A DNA stretch of 64,000 nt from Botrimarina hoheduenensis. Lineage in GTDB: Bacteria > Planctomycetota > Planctomycetia > Pirellulales > Lacipirellulaceae. Location: assembly GCF_007859815.1 (NCBI RefSeq), contig NZ_SJPH01000002.1, positions 109,824 through 173,823 of the forward strand. The letters run 5' to 3'. Shown here piece by piece: positions 26,830-36,442 of the stretch; positions within the stretch are counted from its first letter, which is position 1; every line of letters begins with the position of its first letter. The translations under genes and the position numbers were made by a program. The notes below the pieces were generated by a model. It was not told where the DNA came from. It was given only the letters and a program-made list of their open reading frames with translations, and did not search any database.

Positions 26830-28836
26830 ATGCGTCATGCCCCGCCTAACGCCGCAACAGCGGCTTGTCGGTACCTCACTCTGTCGATCCTGCTCGGTGT
26901 TGCCGGCGCTGCCGGCGCTGCGGACCAACGCCTGACCGATGGTTGGACCCCTTCGGGTCGCACAGCCGGCGAGCGCACCCGATCGGTGCAAGACGCCGAC
27001 CAGCGCGCTGAGGTGGAGGGCCCACGGGCGCTGCTCATCCGCAACGCGGATAGCGATCCGGGGGCTCCCCCCTACGCCTTGGCCGACGAGTTCGGCCGCG
27101 TGCGGCGCTACGTCGAGCCAACGCCGGGGGTCGATCTGGAACGCTTTGTCGGCACACAGGTGCGGGTCCGTCACGATACCGGCAAGACCTTGCTCGCGAC
27201 GCAGCTCGATTTGCCCGATCGGTTGGAGCCGCTCGCCAGCACAACGCGTGAAGAGCGTCCCGCTCGTTTCACGCCAGCGCGCGACGCCGAACGGCTTCAG
27301 CCGCTACGCCGCGACCGCGTGCGACGCGTGCAGTTTGCCGAAGAGACTCCAACCGAGGCCGACGATCCGATTGTGCTGGAAGAACTCATCGGCGATGCGG
27401 CCAAGCCGGCTGATGACCTACCGGCGCCTGCCCGTGCTAAATCAAAGCGTCAGCTGGAACCGATCCCGACCGACTCCTACGATGGTCCCTTCGATCATTA
27501 CGAGGGTGAAGTGATCATCGACGGCGAGGACTACGCGCACAGCGACTATCAACACGGGCGAGGTCGCTACACGGCCCCGATCGTCGATTACGACAGCCCC
27601 TCCTGCGATTGCGACAAGTGCCGCGGCTCTCGGCAGGTGCTGGCACCGGCAACGTGTCGCACTTGTGGCGGGGGAGGGTGGTGCGGCCCGTCATGCAACC
27701 CCGCATCGCGGCGAGGCCTGTACGGCCGAGCCGAGTACCTGCTGTGGTGGTTCGACGGCATGGATACCCCCCCGCTTGTGACGCGCAACACGGAACCGAA
27801 TCGCCCCGATCTCGCTTCTCCCGGTACGCAGGTGCTTTACGGTGGAGAATTGCTCGATGATGCGCGTAGCGGGCTCCGATTTACGCTCGGTGCGTGGCTC
27901 GATGATCAGCGTGACTTCGGCATCGAGGGGGACTACCTCTTTATGGAAACCGAGTCCGAGTTCTACTCCGCCGGCGATCCGGACGGCGACGGCATCGTTT
28001 CGATCGGTCGGCCGTTCTACGATATCGCGCCGATTATTGGTGGTATTCCCTCAACGCCGCGTCAGAACGTGCAGTTGGTCACCCTGCCAGAGGTGGTCGG
28101 TGGCACCGTGGGTGTGGCGGCGCGCAGCGAGTTCGAGTCTGTCGGCATCCGCCTGCGAACCGGCATCTGCTGCCGCGAGGTCGGCTGTGGCGGCTGCAAT
28201 AGCTGCAGCAGCTGTGGCCCGATTAACAGCGGCGGGGGCAGGCCGACGGCGATCAGCCGGATCGATTTCATCGGCGGCTATCGCTACACGAGCCTCGACG
28301 AGTTTCTGAGCTTCAGCGAGAACGCAACGCTGCTCGACAGTGAGCAATCCCTCACGCTCAACGAATCGTTTGCGGTGGATAACGACTTCCACGGCGTCGA
28401 TCTGGGGTTTGTCTACGAGTGGGAGTCCCGGCGCTGGGCGTTGGAACTGTTGAGCAAGATCGCGCTGGGCGTAACCGACCAAGAGGTGCGCATCAACGGC
28501 ACGACCACTTCCAACGGCGTGACAAGCAACGGCGGTTTGCTCGCACAATCGACCAACATCGGCGTCTACAGCCGTGACCAGTTCAGCGTCCTCCCGGAGC
28601 TCTCTGCGCGGTTGGCCTATCGGATCACGCCCCGGTTACGCGCCTCGGTGGCCTATTCGCTGTTGTTCTGGTCGAACGTTGTCCGGCCGGGTGACCAGAT
28701 TGACTTCTCGGTCGATTCGCGCGTGATCGAGCCGGCGATCGGGTCGCCCGACACGTATCGGCATCCGAACTTCGCGTTCAATGACACGTCGATCTGGGCG
28801 CACGGGTTCAATTTCGGGCTGGATTACCAGTACTGA
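26830..28836 (+). CDS. BBP7-type outer-membrane beta-barrel protein
   Basis: This 668-residue protein starts with a signal peptide ending near GAAGAAD. An N-terminal charged region and a Cys-rich linker (CDCDKCRGS, CRTCGGGGWCGPSC) precede a C-terminal region rich in alternating strands: GLYGRAEYLLWWFDGMDTPPLVT, then GAWLDDQRDFGIEGDYLF, RIDFIGGYRYTSLDE, and a final aromatic strand ending in FNFGLDYQY. The block AEYLLWW is the hallmark of the planctomycete BBP7 family, thought to form outer-membrane barrels. I chose the ATG at 26830; the upstream frame has no signal peptide character. It is divergent from the ECF gene. Confidence 0.85.
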   Translation: MRHAPPNAATAACRYLTLSILLGVAGAAGAADQRLTDGWTPSGRTAGERTRSVQDADQRAEVEGPRALLIRNADSDPGAPPYALADEFGRVRRYVEPTPGVDLERFVGTQVRVRHDTGKTLLATQLDLPDRLEPLASTTREERPARFTPARDAERLQPLRRDRVRRVQFAEETPTEADDPIVLEELIGDAAKPADDLPAPARAKSKRQLEPIPTDSYDGPFDHYEGEVIIDGEDYAHSDYQHGRGRYTAPIVDYDSPSCDCDKCRGSRQVLAPATCRTCGGGGWCGPSCNPASRRGLYGRAEYLLWWFDGMDTPPLVTRNTEPNRPDLASPGTQVLYGGELLDDARSGLRFTLGAWLDDQRDFGIEGDYLFMETESEFYSAGDPDGDGIVSIGRPFYDIAPIIGGIPSTPRQNVQLVTLPEVVGGTVGVAARSEFESVGIRLRTGICCREVGCGGCNSCSSCGPINSGGGRPTAISRIDFIGGYRYTSLDEFLSFSENATLLDSEQSLTLNESFAVDNDFHGVDLGFVYEWESRRWALELLSKIALGVTDQEVRINGTTTSNGVTSNGGLLAQSTNIGVYSRDQFSVLPELSARLAYRITPRLRASVAYSLLFWSNVVRPGDQIDFSVDSRVIEPAIGSPDTYRHPNFAFNDTSIWAHGFNFGLDYQY

Positions 28837-29015
28837 CTCACCGGCGTCTGCGGACGCGAGCGGTCTTTAGGCGGTTCCCCGCCAAAGCTTCGCGCCCCGC
28901 ACAATCGGCACAAGTTGCCCCGACGGCGCAGCCGATACGGTCGATACAGCCCCCACTCTCTGCGTGCACGCGCCCTCATCGGCGCCAGCGCTGCTAGCAA
29001 CGAGGTCTACGGATC

Positions 29016-31337
29016 ATGCGTCGTCCCCACCAACGTCGTCTGCGTCTCGAGTCGCTTGAGGGACGCCAGATGCTGGCTTCCGATCTCGGACAGATTGTTG
29101 GAACCGTGGCGCTCGACCTGTCGGGCGACATGGTAACCGTGGGCTCAGCACCGGTCGGTTTGACCGTTGAGCTGTGGCGTGACAACGGCGATAGCGTCTT
29201 CAACGCCGCCAGCGATACGTTCGTTGATGATGTGAACACCGGGGCCGGCGGGGCCTACAACTTCGATAACCTGATCGAAGGCAACTACTTCACCCGGGTC
29301 AACCTGACCGGCAACAACCCCGATGGCCGGCTGACACGCGCCTCAGGCGGGGCGGTGAACAGCGTCTCGTCGCTGATCGCGCTCGACGCCACGGAGGTGA
29401 TGGGAAGTCTGAATCTTACCGTCGATTCCTTCGCCACGGCTGCGACCGCGGCGGCGTCTTCGGCAGGCCCCACCACAGGAACCAGCGTTGATACGGCAAA
29501 CGCCGGCGACGCGGGGGTCCGCGACATGTTCGTGCAGATCACCGGCGGGACAGGCACGGTTGACTTAGTGTCGAACTTCCTTACGGACAACGTACTCAAT
29601 CTGAGTAACACTGGGAGCGCAACAGGATCGGCCAGCGTTGTTTGGGATGGCACTGACGGATCCGCAACCACGATCAATCCAAGCGGGCTATCTCTCGACT
29701 TGCTGAACGGCGGAGCAAACGACGCGCTGAGCATTGTCGCCTCTTCCGACAAAGCGGTTGATCTTGTTGTCCGGCTCTATAGCGGGGCTGGAAATATTTC
29801 TACGGCGACGGTTCCAGTCGTAGATATTGGCGACGCCGCCATCGACGGCGATCCAGGCGAAGAAATATCAATCGCCCTCAACTCGCTCAACTTTGTCACG
29901 ACGTCGGGCACGGGGGCAGACCTTTCCAACGTGGGGGCGATTGAGCTGTTCATTGACTTCAGCTCGGAAGCCCTCGACGCGCAGTTTGGATTGATTGGCG
30001 TTGTTGGCTTCACGACCGAAACCGCAAACCTTGCCGTTTACCCCTCGCTCGCTCTCGGCAACCAGGTATGGGTCGAGGTCGGTACCGAAGACTCGATGTT
30101 CATGGCGGGCGACGTGCCGCTCAATGGCGTCGCGCTGACGCTGTACGAGGACACCGATGGCGACAACGACCACACCGACGAAACCCCGCTGGCAACCACC
30201 ACCACCGCAGGCGGCGGCCTCTATCAGTTCACGGGGCTGCTGCCGAGCGATTACATCGTGCAGGTCGATGCGGCGAACTTCACTAGCGGGCCGCTCTTGG
30301 GCCGAATGACGAGCACCTCGAATCAGTCGGGAGGCCTGGCGCCCGACGTCGACAATGCTCCCTTCGATAACAACAAGGATCGCGGCACGGCCGCCGGTGA
30401 TGGCAGCGTTGTCTCGCGCACCGTGACTTTGGTGGGCGGCGCTGAGCCTGCCGCGGGCGTCGATGGCGATGGAACCGATGGCAATCAGCTGGTTGACTTT
30501 GCGTTTCTGGCACCTGACATCACGGTCACCAAGGACGACGGAATCCCGCCCACGGGTTCGGCCAGTGTCGGTCAAAACATCACCTACACGATGGTTGTCA
30601 CCAACAACGGAAACAAACAAGCGACCGGTGTGACGCTCACGGACACCTTGCCGGCCGGCCTGACCTTCGTCTCGGGTACAACGAGCGTCATCGGCCAGTC
30701 GGTCATCGGCAGCTCTGCCAGCCAGACCGTCACCTCCAACCTGGGGACGCTGGCCATTGGTCAATCAGAGACGATCACGATCTTAGCGGCGGTCGGTGCC
30801 ACAGCGGCCAACCCGTTCCGCAACAACGTGTCGGTCTCGACGCCCGGCGATATCAACCTGGCCAACAATGCGGCTCTGGTCGATACCCCCGTGGTGCCGA
30901 CGGTTGATTTAACGATCACCAAAGAGAACACGACGGGCGGGACGGTTGAACTGAACGAGATCGTCACGTTTGAGCTGGTCGCACGCAACGCGGGTCCCTC
31001 CGACGCTTCGTCGGTGCGAGTCGTCGATGATCTGCCAACCGGTCTAACCTATCTCGACACGACCGCCGGGCCGCAGCCTGTGGTGTCGGCAACCGCGACG
31101 GGAACCCAGCTGGTCTATAACCTGGGGGCCCTCGCGAACAATGCCACGCAGACGATCCGCTTCCGCGCGCAAGTCGTGGATGACACGCCGGCCCGTTATA
31201 CCAACGACGCCCGGGTTGAGCTGCTTTCGACCACCGAGGTGGAGAACGACGTGCTGCCCAACCTGGACGACGCCGACGTCGTGATCCAGCGCCAGCCGAT
31301 TAGCAAGCGCGCGTTCCTCTCGACCAGCATCGCCTGA
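29016..31337 (+). CDS. Secreted adhesin-like protein with DUF11 repeats and LEGRQMLA N-terminus
   Basis: This 773-residue protein begins RRLRLESLEGRQMLAS, the planctomycete extracellular-protein signature. It carries SdrD/SD-repeat B-like modules (about 25-110, and about 345-470, with GLYQFTGLLPSDYIVQVD). Two DUF11 modules follow: about 500-610 (ITVTKDDG, QNITYTMVVTNNGN, LTDTLPAGLTF) and about 630-740 (LTITKENTTG, FELVARNAGPSDASSV). It ends in KRAFLSTSIA after a Lys-Arg pair, a possible sorting or retention tail. It should be an external structural or adhesion protein. The start follows GAGG by about 11 bases. It lies 179 bases downstream of the BBP7 gene. Confidence 0.85.
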   Translation: MRRPHQRRLRLESLEGRQMLASDLGQIVGTVALDLSGDMVTVGSAPVGLTVELWRDNGDSVFNAASDTFVDDVNTGAGGAYNFDNLIEGNYFTRVNLTGNNPDGRLTRASGGAVNSVSSLIALDATEVMGSLNLTVDSFATAATAAASSAGPTTGTSVDTANAGDAGVRDMFVQITGGTGTVDLVSNFLTDNVLNLSNTGSATGSASVVWDGTDGSATTINPSGLSLDLLNGGANDALSIVASSDKAVDLVVRLYSGAGNISTATVPVVDIGDAAIDGDPGEEISIALNSLNFVTTSGTGADLSNVGAIELFIDFSSEALDAQFGLIGVVGFTTETANLAVYPSLALGNQVWVEVGTEDSMFMAGDVPLNGVALTLYEDTDGDNDHTDETPLATTTTAGGGLYQFTGLLPSDYIVQVDAANFTSGPLLGRMTSTSNQSGGLAPDVDNAPFDNNKDRGTAAGDGSVVSRTVTLVGGAEPAAGVDGDGTDGNQLVDFAFLAPDITVTKDDGIPPTGSASVGQNITYTMVVTNNGNKQATGVTLTDTLPAGLTFVSGTTSVIGQSVIGSSASQTVTSNLGTLAIGQSETITILAAVGATAANPFRNNVSVSTPGDINLANNAALVDTPVVPTVDLTITKENTTGGTVELNEIVTFELVARNAGPSDASSVRVVDDLPTGLTYLDTTAGPQPVVSATATGTQLVYNLGALANNATQTIRFRAQVVDDTPARYTNDARVELLSTTEVENDVLPNLDDADVVIQRQPISKRAFLSTSIA

Positions 31338-31362
31338 TCGCGGACGCATTCGGTAGGTCGAT

Positions 31363-31830
31363 TTAACGCACCCGCCGCGCGCGGAAAAACTCACGCAGGA
31401 TCTCTCCGCACGGCTCGGCCAACACGCCGGCTGTGACGTCAACACGGTGGTTGAGCCGCTCGTCGGTGAGCAGTTGATACAGGCTCTGCGCGGCACCCGC
31501 TTTGGGATCGATGGCACCGTACACTACGCGTGGCACGCGTGCTTGGACGATCGCTCCGGCGCACATCGGGCACGGTTCGAGCGTTACATAGAGCGTGCAG
31601 CCTTCGAGCCGCCACGCACCGAGCGACTCCGCCGCCTGCGTGATGGCAATCATTTCGGCATGGGCCGTCGGATCGCGGAGCGTTTCGCGCAGGTTGTGCG
31701 CCGCGGCGATGATCTCGCCCCGGGAGACAATCACCGCCCCCACGGGGGCCTCCCCCTCCGCCGCCGCAGCGCGCGCCTCGTCGAGCGCGCGCTGCATGTA
31801 GAGCTGGTCATCGAGGGGATCGAGGAGCAT
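31363..31830 (-). CDS. tadA: tRNA-specific adenosine deaminase
   Basis: TadA converts adenosine 34 to inosine in the anticodon loop of tRNA-Arg. The 155-residue protein has the zinc site residues His57 and Glu59 (TAHAEMI) and Cys87 and Cys90 (EPCPMC). The C-terminal stretch [21 protein letters not shown], then [11 protein letters not shown]-like residues, is diagnostic for TadA rather than other cytidine deaminase relatives. The ATG at 31830 begins [12 protein letters not shown]. It is the usual length for the family. Confidence 0.95.
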   Translation of the reverse strand: MLLDPLDDQLYMQRALDEARAAAAEGEAPVGAVIVSRGEIIAAAHNLRETLRDPTAHAEMIAITQAAESLGAWRLEGCTLYVTLEPCPMCAGAIVQARVPRVVYGAIDPKAGAAQSLYQLLTDERLNHRVDVTAGVLAEPCGEILREFFRARRVR

Positions 31831-31944
31831 CTTTGGCCGTTAAAGGTTTGTCGTGGTGCAAGGGGTAGGTGAGAGCGCCGCGGTGTGTGGCGCAGGAGAT
31901 TCTTTAGTACGCAGAACGCCGGCTTTGAAGCCGTTGTCTATCGA

Positions 31945-32583
31945 CTACGGCTGACCGTTTGCCTCGTGCAAGAAGAACGCATTCGCCATGCGTAGGTACT
32001 CCTCGAGCGGCGGGAGGCCGACCTCCGCGCGGAGCGTGTCAACCCGCTGCGGATCGGCGAGTGGTTGCGGGGCTAAGCGGCCCTCTTGCATATGCAGTTG
32101 TGTGCCGTAGCGCTGTGGCTTGCCTTGGCCGACGGCGATGCGGTCTTCCAAATAGGCCAGCTCTTGCGGGGCGACGCTCTCGTCGCTGGCGGCGCGCATG
32201 AGTTCGAGGCAACGTTCCTGAAAATCGGGGCGAAGGTCCGCGTGCTGCACCAGCAGCCACGCACAATGAGCGCCACGCTGGCCAACGAGTTGCGTCGAGG
32301 GCCAACCGCGCTCTGCGACAATCCCTTCCAGCCAAGCGGTGTTCTCTCTGTCGATCGCGGTGCCGACCAGCTGAATTGTGAGCGCAGCGGCTATCGCGTG
32401 GTGCTCGATCGGCAGCACACCACCCGAGAACTGACTGCGGATGAACTGATCGCGTTCGTAGCGGGCGACAAGTTCCGCTAACAGCTCGGTATCGACCGGG
32501 TTGGCCGATGGTGGTGCCGCGACGCCAAGCGTGGTGGCTAACAAGAGACTCCCCAGCGGCAGCAGGCGCAGGTGGCGAGGCAT
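31945..32583 (-). CDS. DUF6624-type secreted protein
   Basis: This 212-residue protein has a signal peptide (LLPLGSLLLATTLGVAAPP). The mature part resembles the DUF6624 family: ELVARYERDQFIR, GWPSTQLVGQRGAHCAWLLVQHADLRPDFQ, and a later stretch ending in YGTQLHMQEGRLAPQPLAD. In this family the conserved His/Asp/Gln set sits in the same order, but no function is established. The gene starts at the ATG at 32583. It lies between tadA and the phosphohexomutase gene on the same strand. Confidence 0.75.
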   Translation of the reverse strand: MPRHLRLLPLGSLLLATTLGVAAPPSANPVDTELLAELVARYERDQFIRSQFSGGVLPIEHHAIAAALTIQLVGTAIDRENTAWLEGIVAERGWPSTQLVGQRGAHCAWLLVQHADLRPDFQERCLELMRAASDESVAPQELAYLEDRIAVGQGKPQRYGTQLHMQEGRLAPQPLADPQRVDTLRAEVGLPPLEEYLRMANAFFLHEANGQP

Positions 32584-32620
32584 AAAGCGCGTCCTGATTG
32601 GTGAGTAAACGCGAGGAGCT

Positions 32621-33970
32621 TCAGCTCGCGGCGATCACGGCGCTGGCCGCTTCGCACACGGCAACGGCGGCGTCGCGCTCGGGGGCCTCAGCGATCAGCC
32701 GCACGATCGGCTCGGTGTTGCTGGCCCGTACCAGCAGCCATTTCTTTTCGTGCGGCCAGTCGAGCCGCAAGCCGTCAAGCCGATCAACCTCGGCACCGGC
32801 GAACTGCTTCTGCAGCTTGCTCAGTGTCGCTTCGAGTCGCTCCGGGGCCAAGGTCGCCTTGGTCTTGTGGATCGCGTACTGGGGGAGCTCGTCGGCGAGT
32901 TCGGCCAGCGGCAGGCTGCGCGCGGCCATCGCGTCGAGCACCATGGCCATGCCGACAAAGCTGTCGCGTACCAGCACCACCTCGGGATGAATCACCCCGC
33001 CGGCACCCTCGCCGCCGAGCACGGCCCCGCTGCGGAGCATCGCATCGACCACGTTCGCTTCACCGACCGCTGACTGGGTGAACGGCACGTTGTAGCGCTC
33101 GGCCAAGTCACGCGTCACGCGGCTGCTTGAGCAGTTCGAGACGATCGGCCCCGGACGCTTGCGCAGTTGGTGATCGACACACAGCGCGAGCGTCAGTTCT
33201 TCGCCCAGGTAGCGGCCTTCGCCATCGATGATTGCCAGCCGATCGGCGTCGGGGTCTTGGCAGAAGATGGCGTCGTAGCCCCCTTCGATCGCCTGATGCG
33301 CGACATCGGCCAGATTGCCCTCGGTGGGCTCAGGCGGGTGAGCGAACTGCCCGTCGGCGCTGCACCCCAGCACGCACACATCGCAGCCGAGACGTTCCAG
33401 CAACTTGCGGCCCAGCACGCAGCCCGAGCCGTGGTTCGAGTCGAGCAGCACGCGGAACCCGTGCGAGCGGATCCGCTCGGTATCGACAATCGCTTCGACA
33501 CGCCGGAGGTGCTCGCTGAGCGAGTCCGTCAGCACATGGAACGCGCCCAGGTTCGCGTGGTCGGCGTAGGCGATCTGGCCGGAGAGGTAGCGGTCTTTGA
33601 CCTCTTGGCCGGCGGGGCCCGGGATGATGCGTCCGTCTTCTCCGAAGAGCTTCAGCCCGTTGTACTCGGCGGGGTTATGGCTGGCGGAGATCTGCACCCC
33701 GCCGACGCAGCCCTCGCTCTGCACAAGAACGCCGGCCGTGGGGGTTGCCGCCACGTCGGCGTCCAGCACGTCGCGGCCTGCCGCGGAAATGCCGGCCCGC
33801 GCCGCCTGAGCGATCATCGGCCCGGTGCTGCGGCCATCGCGCGTAACGAGCACTTTGCCCCGCGGCAGCATGGCCGCGAAGGCGGCGACATAGCGGGTGG
33901 CAATCTCGGGGGTTAGCGTCTGTCCGATTACGCCGCGTAGCCCCGAAACGCTGATGATGGGCTGGTCCAT
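32621..33970 (-). CDS. Phosphoglucosamine mutase family phosphohexomutase
   Basis: This 449-residue enzyme belongs to the alpha-D-phosphohexomutase family, which interconverts hexose-1- and hexose-6-phosphates. The phosphoserine loop is VQISASHNP (Ser97), the metal loop FCQDPDADR, the sugar loop GGEGAGGVI, and the phosphate-binding block LVRASNTEPIVR. The overall pattern favours GlmM, which makes glucosamine-1-phosphate for peptidoglycan and lipopolysaccharide precursors. A phosphomannomutase role is not excluded. I start at the ATG at 33970 (MDQPIISVSGLRG); a start five codons upstream is less likely. Confidence 0.85.
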   Translation of the reverse strand: MDQPIISVSGLRGVIGQTLTPEIATRYVAAFAAMLPRGKVLVTRDGRSTGPMIAQAARAGISAAGRDVLDADVAATPTAGVLVQSEGCVGGVQISASHNPAEYNGLKLFGEDGRIIPGPAGQEVKDRYLSGQIAYADHANLGAFHVLTDSLSEHLRRVEAIVDTERIRSHGFRVLLDSNHGSGCVLGRKLLERLGCDVCVLGCSADGQFAHPPEPTEGNLADVAHQAIEGGYDAIFCQDPDADRLAIIDGEGRYLGEELTLALCVDHQLRKRPGPIVSNCSSSRVTRDLAERYNVPFTQSAVGEANVVDAMLRSGAVLGGEGAGGVIHPEVVLVRDSFVGMAMVLDAMAARSLPLAELADELPQYAIHKTKATLAPERLEATLSKLQKQFAGAEVDRLDGLRLDWPHEKKWLLVRASNTEPIVRLIAEAPERDAAVAVCEAASAVIAAS

Positions 33971-34009
33971 GGTACGGCTCTTCAAGCAAGGGGCACGGGC
34001 AAAAGATCG

Positions 34010-34038
34010 TTCGACACACTTTGTACTTATCTTATACC
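34010..34038 (+). promoter_or_regulatory. Possible promoter of the apbE-type gene
   Basis: TTCGAC (34010-34015) lies 17 bases before TATACC (34033-34038), in a locally AT-rich segment between divergent genes. The start codon at 34079 is about 40 bases further on. The matches are only moderate. Confidence 0.35.
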
Positions 34039-34078
34039 CCGAGTGCCTTGAGGGGGCGCGGTGGGTAGACTAGCGGGT

Positions 34079-35251
34079 ATGGATCACCGTCGCCAATCAC
34101 GTCGAGACTTTCTCCGCGGCCGCTCTGCGCTGGGTGCCGCTGCGGATCTGATCGGCTCCGCGATCGACACCGCAGCCGATGCGATCGGCAACGTTTTCCC
34201 CGAATCGCCTCCCCCCGCCGCGCTGCCGCGCCACACCGAGCAGCGTATCGTCACGCTCGCGCGCAGGGCGATGGCATGCGAGTGGGAGCTGCGGCTGGTG
34301 GTGTCACGCGAACAGAACGAGACCACGGCCGGCATGGCGGCGCTCGACTTGGTCGAGCGACTCGAGGATCAACTCACCGTCTATCGCGACGACAGCGAGC
34401 TGATCGATATTAACCGAAACGCCGCAGCGACCCCCTGGCCGGTCGAGGCCCGGCTGTTCGAGCTGTTGCAATTGGCGGGCGAACTCTACGACGAGACAGG
34501 CGGAGCGTTCGATCTGACGAGCGGACCGCTCTCGCAGGTGTGGGGCTTCGCGCAACGCGCCGGCGTTCTGCCTCAAGAAGACGCTCGGCTTGCAGCGTTG
34601 CAACAGGTGGGATGGTCCGACGTGATGCTGGATCCTGCGGAGCGCACGCTTCAGTACCTGCGGGAAGGGATCGAGATCAACGTCAACAGCATCGGCAAAG
34701 GCTACGCCCTGGATCGCGCCGGTGAGCTGCTGAGCGAACGCGGTGTTGAGGCCAGCCTGATGCACGGGGGGACAAGCACGCTGCTGGCGCGGGGGGTGAA
34801 CCCCCTGGCCGAGGGCGCTGGCTGGGAAGTCGGCCTGGGCGATCCGACCCAGCCGGACCAGCGCTTGGCAAAGTTCGTGCTGCGGGACGAGGCGTTTTCG
34901 ACCTCGGGTTCGGGCACGCAATTCTTTGAGTATGAGGGGCGACGTTACGGTCACTTGATCGATCCGCGCACCGGTTGGCCGGCGGAGGGGCTACATTCCG
35001 CGTCGGTGATCGCACCCACCGCGGCCCAGGCCGACGCACTCTCGACCGCCTGCTATATCTTGGGTGTTGAGGGGACGGCCGAGCTGTGCGAGCGCCGCCC
35101 CGACTTGTGCGCGGTGCTGCTGGCACCGGCGACCGACGCCGACGGTGCTCCGTCGGTCAGGATCCACGCCTTCAACTTTCAGCGAGCAAGGCCGAACGAG
35201 CCGCATCCGTTTCGGGAGGGCGTCGAGGTGCTCAGCGGCGGATGTCGTTAA
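34079..35251 (+). CDS. Tat-exported FAD:protein FMN transferase (ApbE family)
   Basis: ApbE enzymes move FMN from FAD to Thr/Ser residues of envelope flavoproteins. This 390-residue protein starts with a twin-arginine signal, SRRDFLRG. The family blocks follow: RRAMACEWELRL, ALDLVERLEDQLTVYRDDSELIDIN, GGAFDLTSGPLSQVWGF, VNSIGKGYALDRAGELL, LMHGGTSTLLARG, and the magnesium/FAD region TSGSGTQFFEYEGRRYGHLIDPRTGWPA with DALSTACYILG. I start at the ATG at 34079. No FMN-binding target protein is visible nearby. Confidence 0.92.
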   Translation: MDHRRQSRRDFLRGRSALGAAADLIGSAIDTAADAIGNVFPESPPPAALPRHTEQRIVTLARRAMACEWELRLVVSREQNETTAGMAALDLVERLEDQLTVYRDDSELIDINRNAAATPWPVEARLFELLQLAGELYDETGGAFDLTSGPLSQVWGFAQRAGVLPQEDARLAALQQVGWSDVMLDPAERTLQYLREGIEINVNSIGKGYALDRAGELLSERGVEASLMHGGTSTLLARGVNPLAEGAGWEVGLGDPTQPDQRLAKFVLRDEAFSTSGSGTQFFEYEGRRYGHLIDPRTGWPAEGLHSASVIAPTAAQADALSTACYILGVEGTAELCERRPDLCAVLLAPATDADGAPSVRIHAFNFQRARPNEPHPFREGVEVLSGGCR

Positions 35252-35629
35252 GGTCCGAAGGTGGGCATGGCTCGCGGACGGGGGGGGAGCCCTGGTCTGC
35301 CAGCGTTTTCTTAGCGGCGAAGAGTGGAAACGATCCCGCCCCAACTTCGGACGCTAGCGGCCCGCTGGGCAAGCTCAGACCTCTCCCGCTGTCCCCCGCG
35401 ATTTTTTAAGGGGTTTCCCCGTTTTGTCGCCGGTTCGAGCGGTTTAGCCCGAGGCGCTGCACGGCAGAACGCTGGGCCGGCCGGTACTGCCTTGGCGATT
35501 GCCTAGCTACAATTCGGTGCTCTCCCCCCCGCTCTTGCCGCAGTGGCTGCCCGGCTCTTGCCGCAACGGGCAGAAGCGGGGCGACCAGCCCCCGAGCGTT
35601 GACCCTCCGCAATTACACCCCCCGATATC
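35252..35629 (+). other. Intergenic region before the DedA-like gene
   Basis: This 378-base gap contains no convincing gene. A small GGGG/CCCC hairpin near 35411-35421 followed by GTTTTG could be a weak terminator for the apbE-type gene. TACAAT at 35508-35513 is a good -10 match but has only a poor -35 (TACTGC at 35485-35490). Confidence 0.35.
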
Positions 35630-36424
35630 GTGCTCGACTATCTCGTAAACCATCTTGGGTACTTGGGGATCGTCGCGTTCCTGGCGCTGTGCGGTTGCGG
35701 CATTCCGGTACCCGAAGAGGCCCCGCTGGTGCTTGCCGGGGTGCTCAGCTCGCAGGGCACGCTGAAGCCTTGGCTCGCTTTTTCGGCGTGCCTGTCCGGA
35801 GCGTTGCTAGGCGACTCGATGATGTACTTTATCGGTCGGCGCTTGGGGCATAGTTGGCTGACGCAGCACAAGTCGGTCGCGCGGTTTATCAACGCCGACA
35901 AAGAAGAGATGTTTGAGCACGCCGTCGGCCGACACGGCTTCAAGGTGTTGCTGCTGACGCGCTTCTTGGTGGGGGTGCGCGGGCCGGTGTACTACGCCGC
36001 GGGAGCAGCGAAAGTGCCCTACCTGCGATTCTTGCTGTGGGACTTGGTCAGCGCAACGTTGGTTGTTGGGGTGGTCTTCGGGCTGGGCTATCGCTTCGGC
36101 GAGCCGATCGCCAAGATCATCCACAATGCGGAAGAGTTGCTCACCATCGGCGTGGTGCTGGTGCTGGCGAGCGTCGGATTGTTCTTCCTGTACAAGAGCC
36201 AGACCAAGCGGATGGCGGCGGCGCTGCAAGAGATTGCGCAGCACGACGCCGAAGCCGCAGCACGCGAGAAGGCCGAGTCAGGGGGTGTCGCGCACGCCGA
36301 CGCCGCGGCCGACTTCGACGATAGCCACGAAGAAGACCAAGACTCCGACGAGCCGAACGCAGCGGGCCGAAGCCGCAGGCAACCGACAAGCGCAACGCCG
36401 CCCAAGTCGATTTCTGAGCGCTAG
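35630..36424 (+). CDS. DedA family membrane protein
   Basis: This 264-residue protein has the DedA/SNARE-associated (VTT) pattern: membrane segments around LGIVAFLALCGCGIPVPEEAPLVLAG, an F/YFIGRRLG loop, and VLLLTRFLVGVRGPVYYAAGAAKVPYLRF, which is the conserved re-entrant region with Gly and Arg. A late membrane helix and a charged, acidic tail follow (about 65 residues). DedA proteins act in membrane lipid (undecaprenyl phosphate) recycling and envelope homeostasis; which lipid this one moves is not readable. It starts with GTG at 35630. Confidence 0.9.
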   Translation: MLDYLVNHLGYLGIVAFLALCGCGIPVPEEAPLVLAGVLSSQGTLKPWLAFSACLSGALLGDSMMYFIGRRLGHSWLTQHKSVARFINADKEEMFEHAVGRHGFKVLLLTRFLVGVRGPVYYAAGAAKVPYLRFLLWDLVSATLVVGVVFGLGYRFGEPIAKIIHNAEELLTIGVVLVLASVGLFFLYKSQTKRMAAALQEIAQHDAEAAAREKAESGGVAHADAAADFDDSHEEDQDSDEPNAAGRSRRQPTSATPPKSISER

Positions 36425-36442
36425 CGTAGCGTTTCGGGCTTG

